Origin: Candidatus Woesearchaeota archaeon
Lineage (GTDB): Archaea > Nanobdellota > Nanobdellia > Woesearchaeales > UBA10200
Direction of reading: 5' to 3'
Length of the DNA: 22,327 bases
NCBI GenBank assembly: GCA_016180275.1
Contig: JACPBN010000089.1
Coordinates: forward strand, 1-22,327
In this document: one piece after another, positions 16,167 to 22,327 of the stretch
How the letters are laid out: each line of letters opens with the position of its first letter
Numbering within the stretch: the stretch's first letter is position 1
Program-made: the position numbers and the translations under genes
The notes under the pieces: generated by a model
What the model saw: the letters and a program-made list of their open reading frames with translations, nothing else
Databases searched by the model: none
Told to the model about the DNA's origin: nothing

Positions 16167-18053
16167 ATGAACCTAAGAAATCCAATCTTATTAACAACAT
16201 TGCTGGCAGTGGCTGGTGTATCAGGCGTGCCTGGTGGAATCATCAGGTTGAGGAATGCATTTGCGGAAGATGCTGGCACTCAAGATGAGTCTAATATTGA
16301 AACTGCCACTGTCTCTCGCTATACAGATTATTTTGCTCCAGAGCTCTCTGGCATTGGCTCTAAAGTAATAATTTCAATGCCTCGCGACCCTAGACCAGAG
16401 CAGAATATTGTTTATGATGTAGGCATAGAGGGGATTATTACACCAAACTTATCTGCAGCAAATCAATCTGAATTTGATTTTAGGATACCTATAATAGAAT
16501 TTGCTGCAGCATTTCCTGAATCAATGAATGTCATGGGTGTGGAATTATATGTTGGCAATGGAGAGCAATTGCTTAAGGCAGAAAAAATTCCTGGGATAGA
16601 CATAACTAAGGAAATGACGATTGCTGCGCTTCTCGGAGGGTTTGGGGGTGAGCAAGCGCAAAAGCTTATGGAATATGCAAAGCGTACATTTGGAGAAGCA
16701 CTATTGTCTCCAGTAGATCATGCATTTGATGATGATGACCCAGTTGCTAGAGGACAGTATGATGTCACAACAATGAAAATTGATGCCTCTGATTATATCC
16801 TGCCATTTAGGCGTGCAATGATCAGGTTCAGAGTACGAACTGAGGATGGATATAATTCAAGAACAGACTTGCCTAAATTCTGGATGGTGTATGGCGAACA
16901 AGTTAGATACACAGGATTAGGAAAAAGAGATTTGCCACCAAAATTATTAGTAAGCAGAGATATGAAACCAAGAATATTAGAAGTTACGTTTCCTGTGCCT
17001 TTTGCTCTCAGAAATGCAGGAGCAGTTTCTGGCAGTGGACAACAGCCAAGACAAAATATTCCTACAATAACTAATGACCTCTCTATAACGTGTCAGCAAT
17101 TTTGGAATACCATACAATCAGTTGCATCACAGAATCCTCAAGCTCTTACTTCTGAGATACAATCATCGATTGATAGGCATTTCTGGCCTGAGAATTTTCC
17201 TTATGCTCATTTTATAGATGTTGCAAAAGACCAAATTATAATAAGCAGACAAAGAGAATATGGAAATACAATCTATTTAAAAGATCTTGAAGTTGGTTTG
17301 GCAACTAGATATAATGATTTTTTAGTTCAAGTTGCACTTGAGTCTGGTTTAATACTGCCTGCCGGAAGTTTTGCTCCAAAGAATAGGCTGCCTCTTAATG
17401 CACAAATGTATTTTAATGGAATGGAATATTTTCTGAGAAGCATTATACATCCAGAAGGCATATCTCATTCCTATTCATTTAGAACATCAGGGATTGGTCT
17501 GGTGATAAGCGCAAGTGAAAAACCAAATCCTGTTGAAAGAACATATATTGAGAGTATAAGTGAGCCAAGGATAATAATACATGCAAGAAGTAAGGATGAG
17601 CTTGCAAATCAAATATCTGAAGAGAGTATAACAAGATTAGTTAGGGTTATGGCATCTGAATCCTATAAAGAATCTTTTAAGTCTAACGGTGTATTTAATG
17701 AGGCAGTATTTAATCAAGCAACAACACACGTTGCAAAAAAAATTAGGGCAGGCGATTATAACGGCTTAGATATTCTTGATACAAGATTTTTTGGAAATGA
17801 TTCTGCCCAAAAATATTTTGAATTTTTTATACAATTAGCAAATGAGCAGACTATGGCAACATTAACTTCTCTACCTAACGCTGCTGCTTACTATATTGTA
17901 TCCACAAATTTGCAGGTTTTTAAACAACCAGTTGAAGTCTTTAGAACAAGTGAAGGAATGAGATTTAGGCATTTAGGCGAACCACTAAGAAATCAAGTGC
18001 CATGCCTCGCATTGTGGTTTGAGAAGGATGGTAGACTGTATGTTGTTAAATAG
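16167..18053 (+). CDS. Unrecognised secreted protein with Sec signal peptide
   Basis: The 628-residue protein starts with MNLRNPILLTTLLAVAGVSG, a short basic/hydrophobic signal, then a probable cleavage region around NAFAED (residues 30-35). No other TM helix is seen, so it is exported or held by partners. The N-terminal half (40-290) is beta-rich with paired Arg/Asp motifs (ILPFRRAMIRFRVRTEDGY); residues 300-628 are mixed alpha/beta and finish WFEKDGRLYVVK, an ending like those of both flanking membrane proteins (DGKWYLFS, QNGYRIVVD). It contains two Cys (one near 310, one near the end). The 16-base gap after the first gene implies an operon. The function is not recognised. Confidence 0.75.
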   Translation: MNLRNPILLTTLLAVAGVSGVPGGIIRLRNAFAEDAGTQDESNIETATVSRYTDYFAPELSGIGSKVIISMPRDPRPEQNIVYDVGIEGIITPNLSAANQSEFDFRIPIIEFAAAFPESMNVMGVELYVGNGEQLLKAEKIPGIDITKEMTIAALLGGFGGEQAQKLMEYAKRTFGEALLSPVDHAFDDDDPVARGQYDVTTMKIDASDYILPFRRAMIRFRVRTEDGYNSRTDLPKFWMVYGEQVRYTGLGKRDLPPKLLVSRDMKPRILEVTFPVPFALRNAGAVSGSGQQPRQNIPTITNDLSITCQQFWNTIQSVASQNPQALTSEIQSSIDRHFWPENFPYAHFIDVAKDQIIISRQREYGNTIYLKDLEVGLATRYNDFLVQVALESGLILPAGSFAPKNRLPLNAQMYFNGMEYFLRSIIHPEGISHSYSFRTSGIGLVISASEKPNPVERTYIESISEPRIIIHARSKDELANQISEESITRLVRVMASESYKESFKSNGVFNEAVFNQATTHVAKKIRAGDYNGLDILDTRFFGNDSAQKYFEFFIQLANEQTMATLTSLPNAAAYYIVSTNLQVFKQPVEVFRTSEGMRFRHLGEPLRNQVPCLALWFEKDGRLYVVK

Positions 18054-18084
18054 GAAAAAGATTATTTGTTTTATAAAAAAGAGG

Positions 18085-18092
18085 TATATAAA
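18085..18092 (+). promoter_or_regulatory. TATA box before the third membrane gene
   Basis: TATATAAA with purine-rich aagagg upstream is a strong archaeal promoter. The start would fall near 18115-18121, where ATG 18121 opens a 16-codon frame (MLTIKSINCIQKNEFY) ending 18171, a possible leaderless upstream ORF. The main ATG at 18190 then has a ~70-base leader. Confidence 0.5.
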
Positions 18093-18189
18093 TCGTTTTA
18101 TAACTAAGGACTTATCTAAAATGCTAACAATAAAGAGCATAAATTGCATACAGAAGAATGAATTTTATTAATGCAAGGAATGATGACAA

Positions 18190-19653
18190 ATGCCAGATGA
18201 TAATGCAGTACAGCAAATAAGAGAAATTATAGGCAGTAAAATAGCTAGAAAATATTACCGCAGGAAAAATATCCGTGATGAAATTGATTGCAATAGATTT
18301 GATTTAACTACTTTGCAAAATCCGCTTACAGGGATTCATGGAGCAATCAAAGCTAATGAGCGAGTAATTCCAGTCAATGTTTCAGGTAATTTTCCTCTTT
18401 TAGCAGTTGTTCCAACAACAACGATCAATGCTACTTATATTGGCTGGGTTTCTATAGATGATGCAGCAGGATTTTGTTTTTCTGTCATGAATGAGGTCCC
18501 ACCGGATAAATACGGTCAAGCAATTGATGCGCTGGAAGCTAAACTAAATTTTGATGGACCGCCTGAAAAGACATTGGCACTTATTGTAGATGAGATTCTG
18601 AGAGCAACTGATAACCTGAGAGAAGGAGATTTTAGGAAAATCTTAAGAAATCAGAATATGGCACGAGTAGATCATAAATATGGGATAATGATCTTTACAG
18701 GAAAAAGGTATACGGATGGCAAGACAGTTGATGCTGCACAATTAGGGAATGTTGCAGTATTATTTAATCCTAGGGATGCATCTGGTAAAATTACTCTAGA
18801 TGGAATGTATGAGTGGGTAGCAGTTGGAATCACAAGCCATTTGCAAGATGAGCTTACAATAAAAGTTCGTTATGTATTTGAGAGGTATAAGCTAAATCGT
18901 TATTTAACATCAAAAAAAGTACGCAAAGCACAACATAGCGGTAAACTGGATCAAGCTATCCATCTAGTTGGAGGTGCTTTAATATTATCAGTAGCTGCTC
19001 TTGCAGGAATCTTTGCAGCTAGAGATTATATAAACCCATTATTTAAAAAAGACCCTGGCTCAGATACTTATGCAGCAAAGCCTGTTGAAAATTCTGCACC
19101 TCCTATAAAAGATAATAATATAAATAATGCACAAGCAAATCCTCCTCCTATTCCATCGCTTCAAGACGAAGCCACAACAAGGCTGCTTGATTATGCAAGA
19201 AGCTATTTTACTCAGCTAAGTGAACTTTCTCATGAATCTCAGGGCCAATTTACACAGCAGATATTGGATGATATTGCTGCGCAGTACCATAGGAAGCTTG
19301 AATTCAAAGGCCTAAACGATACTACCTTAAGCCTATTGGAAAGTAAATTATCATTAGCCAATGAATCGTTTCAGGTTTTAGGTGTTGAAATCCTATTTCA
19401 GGGTTACATCGGAAACTTTATGCCTTTTTACCCGGATTATCGTGCAAAAAATCTAGGTAGGCAGCCCACGCCAGAAGAAAATGCTGCAATTCATAAAGAT
19501 TTTGATATCTTGATTCGAAATATAAATCCTGTTAAATCATTCTATGCAGTAGCAAGGGCAAGAGTCAGATCAGGCAGCGGTGCTGAAAAAAATGTTGATG
19601 TACTTTTTATAGAGCAAAATGGATATAGGATAGTTGTAGATGAATCTAGATAG
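18190..19653 (+). CDS. Unrecognised single-pass membrane protein, paralogue-like to the gene at 14207
   Basis: 487 residues; no known family is recognised. Residues 1-250 are soluble and basic near the membrane (RYLTSKKVRKAQHSGK). AVGITSHLQDELTIKVRYVFERYK at 211-234 lines up gap-free with the unit in the 14207 protein, sharing GIT, H, Q, L, E, YK. The TM helix is at about 258-280 (HLVGGALILSVAALAGIFAA). A Pro/Asn-rich linker (285-320) leads to an external domain (about 325-487) ending FIEQNGYRIVVDES. The architecture is the same as the first gene, with shorter domains. It has its own promoter at 18085, so expression may be separable. It borders the second non-coding tract. Confidence 0.75.
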   Translation: MPDDNAVQQIREIIGSKIARKYYRRKNIRDEIDCNRFDLTTLQNPLTGIHGAIKANERVIPVNVSGNFPLLAVVPTTTINATYIGWVSIDDAAGFCFSVMNEVPPDKYGQAIDALEAKLNFDGPPEKTLALIVDEILRATDNLREGDFRKILRNQNMARVDHKYGIMIFTGKRYTDGKTVDAAQLGNVAVLFNPRDASGKITLDGMYEWVAVGITSHLQDELTIKVRYVFERYKLNRYLTSKKVRKAQHSGKLDQAIHLVGGALILSVAALAGIFAARDYINPLFKKDPGSDTYAAKPVENSAPPIKDNNINNAQANPPPIPSLQDEATTRLLDYARSYFTQLSELSHESQGQFTQQILDDIAAQYHRKLEFKGLNDTTLSLLESKLSLANESFQVLGVEILFQGYIGNFMPFYPDYRAKNLGRQPTPEENAAIHKDFDILIRNINPVKSFYAVARARVRSGSGAEKNVDVLFIEQNGYRIVVDESR

Positions 19654-19833
19654 GCAGAGGGTATTTCACTAAATAATTTTAGTCGTAAATAAATTAAAAG
19701 CTGTTACAGTGATGTAAATGAATATTATCTTTATTGCATTTTGTTTTTTTATTTTCTAATTAAAGAATATAATCTCCTACCCCCAAAACAGTTTTACTGT
19801 GCTGCATAGAATGCTAAAACAATAAAAAAATGA

Positions 19834-19915
19834 ACTTTACAGCACCAAGTCGCGAGCCGTAAAGTATGAATATAACTTTGCAGCCCAAATTCGATAGCTG
19901 CAAAGTATAAATATG
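19834..19915. repeat. Two tandem 41-base hairpin units
   Basis: Unit 1 stem: ACTTTACAGC (19834-19843) and GCCGTAAAGT (19856-19865). Unit 2 stem: ACTTTGCAGC (19875-19884) and GCTGCAAAGT (19897-19906), 10 perfect bp. Both have 12-base loops and are followed by ATRAATATR. Where the stems differ, pairing is kept: A-U in one is G-C in the other. Unit 1's only mismatch (A-C on plus) becomes G-U on the minus strand, and minus-strand T-runs follow it, so this part may be transcribed leftward. Confidence 0.6.
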
Positions 19916-20000
19916 TCCTAGTAAAATTGGCTTACCAGGAATTTTCGTTAAGTCTTGAGAGCGTGATGCTCTGAACCCATAGGTTGTTTCACCCTGGCTG

Positions 20001-20006
20001 TTTTTT
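20001..20006 (+). terminator. T6 after a GC-rich closing stem
   Basis: The CCTGG arm of the branched element ends at 19997 and is followed by ctg and six T, a terminator-like arrangement that could end an RNA starting near 19790. Confidence 0.35.
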
Positions 20007-20858
20007 ATGTTTGGTTTGAGATTTGTTGTCTGGCATTTAGTTGTGGTTATGGTTGCGCTCAGCCAGACATTGCTCATGCTTACGTATGGCGCGGGCTCGT
20101 AAGTATGGCCTCAATTATGCTGCTAGTTGTTTCTTGTTTCATGAATATACATAACTTATTTTGTGTGTATCTATTAACTCCTTTTCCTTTGGTTTTTTTG
20201 GCAGTTATTTGTTGTATATTCATGCTCAGTAGTTACTTGTCGTCGGGATTTTGCAACTTTCTGCAGTTAAGTTCAAGATGCTGCAGATGAATTTGCTGCT
20301 TATATCCGATGATGAGCATAAAGTTAAAAGGGGCCTAAGGACTGAACAGCTTAAGACTCGCTTAAGAGACAGAAGCTTAGATCGGCAATTTAAATCCTGA
20401 AATTCTTGCGAATAACCGATATCGAGATTCTTGTACAGATGTACGAATCTCATTGCCAGTTGATGCTACGAAACTGTCTTGCGGCAGTATGTGCATCTCT
20501 ATGCGCGATGATATACATTTCTGTAATCATGCACTTCTGTATGTAGATGCCAGTTAAGGCATATATACAGAGAGTTTCTGTTTTCTGCTCAGTTACCTTT
20601 GCTCCGAACTTATAAAGTTAGACTTTATAAGCTTTCGAATTCAGTTAATTGCTTAACTGATTCTAGACAAAACATCCAGAAACCGAAGTTACTGGAACAT
20701 TTTTATCTAAGTATCATTATAACCATAATATTTATATACCTATTGAGCATACTAACGTGTTGTATATACAAAAAAAGAATATAAAGGAAAATTATTGCTA
20801 AATAAAAGAAATTATAAGTAATTTAATTGGATTTTTATTATAAAAAAAGGTGTTTACC

Positions 20859-21830
20859 ATGCAAATAAGGCGTTTAGTTAAAAGTGGAGCAGCTTCACAT
20901 ACCATTTCTTTGCCAAAAAATTGGCTGGATAAGAACAATCTTGCAAAAGGAGATATACTATATATTCTCGAGAAATCAGACAAAGAGCTTGTTGTAACTC
21001 CAGAAACAAAGCCTGAGGTAAAGCAAGAAAAAGAAATCTCTATTAATATTGAAAAAAAAGACCTTACCTCAATACAAAGAGAAATCACAAGCGCATATAT
21101 CAACAATTATAATACAATAGTTATTCATGGCGATGGCTTGGCCGATCAAGTCAAAGATATAAGAAAAATACTTCATGATTTTGTTGCATTAGAAATTTCT
21201 GAATTAACAAGCACCAGAATTGTTGCAAAAGATCTTCTAAATCTGCAGGAAATTTCTGTTGACAAAACCGTAAGAAGAATGGATATGATAATAAGATCAA
21301 TTGTGCAGGATTCAATTGAAAGTATAGACGGCAAGAATATGTATGAAAGTGTTTATTACCGTGATTTTGATGTCAATAAGCTATACTTCCTGATGTGCAG
21401 AATCTTAAAAAGCGCATTAAATGATTCCAGGATAGCAGAGAAATTCCAGATAACAAATAGCCAGGGCATGGCGTCATGGTTCTTATCACTGAATCTGGAG
21501 AATATTGCTGATAACAGCAAAAATATCTGTTTGCACCTAAAAAATATCGGCAAAGATGTGAATGCAAAAGAGCTTAAGGAAATATACAAAGATGTTGAAA
21601 AAACTTACCTGGATGCAATGAAAGCGCATTACAACAATGACAGGAAACTGGCAGATACAGTCGCTGCTGCCCGTGAACAGCTTTTCAACAAATGCGACAG
21701 TTTCTTTGAGAAACATAATTCTGTTGACGTCTTTAAAGTCATAAGCAACATAAAAGAGATGGAGAATCAGATCTGCAATATAGCAAGAATAGTGATTGAC
21801 AGGGAAGATATCAAGAAGGATGAGAAATAA
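20859..21830 (+). CDS. AbrB/SpoVT-N-terminal PhoU-family regulator
   Basis: From ATG 20859 it has 323 residues. Residues 1-47 form a swapped-hairpin AbrB DNA-binding domain (IRRLVKSGAASHTISLPKNW, then KGDILYILEKSDKELVV). The rest is helical PhoU-like sequence in two three-helix bundles (about 95-200 and 210-320) with the repeated pattern VRRMDMIIRSIVQDSI and KEMENQICNIARIVID. This AbrB+PhoU fusion is typical of archaea and is linked to phosphate uptake or general stress control; no pst genes lie in view. GTG 20850 is also open, but GGTG at 20849-20852 acts as a Shine-Dalgarno six bases before the ATG, so ATG 20859 is preferred. A TATA box (tttatata) near 20731 would give a long leader. Confidence 0.85.
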   Translation: MQIRRLVKSGAASHTISLPKNWLDKNNLAKGDILYILEKSDKELVVTPETKPEVKQEKEISINIEKKDLTSIQREITSAYINNYNTIVIHGDGLADQVKDIRKILHDFVALEISELTSTRIVAKDLLNLQEISVDKTVRRMDMIIRSIVQDSIESIDGKNMYESVYYRDFDVNKLYFLMCRILKSALNDSRIAEKFQITNSQGMASWFLSLNLENIADNSKNICLHLKNIGKDVNAKELKEIYKDVEKTYLDAMKAHYNNDRKLADTVAAAREQLFNKCDSFFEKHNSVDVFKVISNIKEMENQICNIARIVIDREDIKKDEK

Positions 21831-21865
21831 CTTTAAAGATATCATTCATATCCTTGGATTCTCTT

Positions 21866-21982
21866 ATAGTTATATGATATAACCAATAAGGTTAAATAAT
21901 CTTCTATAGTTATATGATATAACATTAGTTATATGATATAACCAAAAAGCTTAAATAGTCGTTAGTAGTTATATCATATAAC
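21866..21982 (+). promoter_or_regulatory. Duplicated operator-TATA-operator module
   Basis: Four 15-bp palindromes GTTATATNATATAAC lie at 21869, 21909, 21928 and 21968 (the last with C in the centre). Two TTAAATA boxes lie at 21892 and 21951. In each half the order is palindrome, box 23 bases on, palindrome 17 bases further on: identical geometry. The box at 21951 is placed for a start at about 21980. Repressor occupancy would cover the TATA box and start site, so tight negative control of the HEPN-like gene is inferred. Confidence 0.8.
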
Positions 21983-22327
21983 TTGGACAACTATCATAAT
22001 AAAACTACTGGAGTAGGTAGTGGTAAGAGTAAAGAAGAAAATAACTTTCAGCCTAGCAAACCAAATGATGCTTCTGAAGAAAACACTGAACAAGAGACCA
22101 TACTGCTTAGCAATATATCAGAGTATTTTAATTCTGCATTACAGCATAAGCAGGCAAAAGAATACAATAGCGCAGTGACTTTATTCTTTAAGGCAATTGC
22201 TGCATTAGGAGATCTTTTTTTGCTAAAAAATGAGAAGAAGGTACCCAATAGCCATACAAAAAGATTCGAAATTCTAAAAAACAAGTACAAAGAAATCTAC
22301 TTAATACTTGACAGGGATTTTCCTTTT
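21983..22327 (+). CDS. Partial HEPN-like domain protein, TTG start, runs off the window
   Basis: One frame stays open from 21959 to the window end. It contains no ATG; TTG 21983 follows the last palindrome directly and sits about 29 bases after the TTAAATA box, so a leaderless TTG start is inferred. The 115 visible residues begin LDNYHNKTTGVGSGKSKEEN, a hydrophilic leader that includes a chance GxGxGKS-like string, followed by a helical region EYFNSALQHKQAKEYNSAV, TLFFKAIAALGDLFLL, VPNSHTKRFEILKNKYKEIY, LILDRDFPF. The 'AKEYNSAV.LFFKAI.AL.D' plus 'SH..RFE.LK' layout is that of HEPN domains, which often act in RNA-targeting or toxin-antitoxin contexts. The rest of the protein is outside view. 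Confidence 0.6.
   Translation, partial: MDNYHNKTTGVGSGKSKEENNFQPSKPNDASEENTEQETILLSNISEYFNSALQHKQAKEYNSAVTLFFKAIAALGDLFLLKNEKKVPNSHTKRFEILKNKYKEIYLILDRDFPF

Larger units (their letters stand above)
19654..20849. ncRNA. Hairpin-rich non-coding tract B (candidate structured RNA)
   Basis: About 1.2 kb shows no coding ORF but dense local pairing. Two tandem 41-base hairpin units lie at 19834-19915. A branched element closed by CCAGG/CCTGG (19935-19997) contains hairpins AGAGC/GCTCT and AACC/GGTT and is followed by T6 (20001-20006). Then come TGTCTGGC/GCCAGACA (20027-20069); CATGCTTACG/CGTAAGTATG (20075-20107); nested CTAAG, CTG and CTTAAG stems (20335-20380); GAGATTC-tt-GTAC hairpin (20424-20451); GTGCAT/ATGCGC (20491-20506); a 13-bp stem with a 2-base bulge (20537-20570); CTTATAAAGT/ACTTTATAAG (20609-20631); and TCAGTTAA/TTAACTGA with a GAA/TTC extension (20637-20663). 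Most G-U pairs form only on the plus strand. There may be more than one RNA. Confidence 0.5.

Noticed and set aside
20105..20290. 61-codon open frame inside tract B
   Set aside because: Hydrophobic Phe/Leu/Ser composition expected from T-rich DNA, no start signal, and it ends amid the hairpins.
22010..22035. GxGxGKS-like P-loop string at the start of the HEPN-like frame
   Set aside because: It lies in a hydrophilic leader with no preceding strand and no Walker B downstream; likely chance.

Overview
The window looks like a chromosomal segment of an AT-rich archaeon, most likely a DPANN-type lineage (Woesearchaeota/Pacearchaeota-like). The evidence is TATA boxes 25-30 bases ahead of several start codons (leaderless transcripts), GGTG-type Shine-Dalgarno sites, an AbrB+PhoU archaeal regulator, a CRM/YhbY protein, small zinc-ribbon and LabA-type NYN proteins, and Lys/Asn-rich low-complexity inserts. 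The lineage is inferred from gene style; no rRNA or other marker gene is present.

Layout. 184-5680 (+): a membrane-anchored protein with a Cys-repeat tail, a KefB-type CPA2 cation/H+ antiporter with a TrkA-N domain, a tiny membrane protein, a CRM-domain RNA-binding protein, a CaCA (Ca2+/H+ type) exchanger and a small membrane protein; this is ion homeostasis plus ribosome-related housekeeping. 5701-6623 (-): an NYN-domain putative RNase and a zinc-ribbon protein. 6729-9154 (+): a frameshifted NAD-dependent epimerase, an HPF/RaiA-like ribosome-associated protein and a lipoprotein made of seven 26-residue Cys-pair repeats, the same repeat as in the first gene. 9376-10961 (+): two HIT-family paralogues, both lacking the middle (nucleophilic) histidine.

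10962-20849 is the unusual part. A ~1.1 kb non-coding tract rich in hairpins (densest 11553-11930) is followed by a leftward PocR-GAF-GGDEF diguanylate cyclase with a possible small broken gene behind it. Then come three rightward unrecognised genes: two single-pass membrane proteins that share architecture, on either side of a secreted protein. A second ~1.2 kb non-coding tract follows, with at least a dozen hairpins and two tandem 41-base hairpin units showing base-pair-preserving differences. I infer one or two long structured RNAs next to an uncharacterised envelope gene set.

20859-22327 (+): an AbrB/PhoU regulator, then a duplicated operator-promoter module (four copies of GTTATATNATATAAC around two TTAAATA boxes with identical geometry), driving a partial HEPN-like gene that runs off the window.
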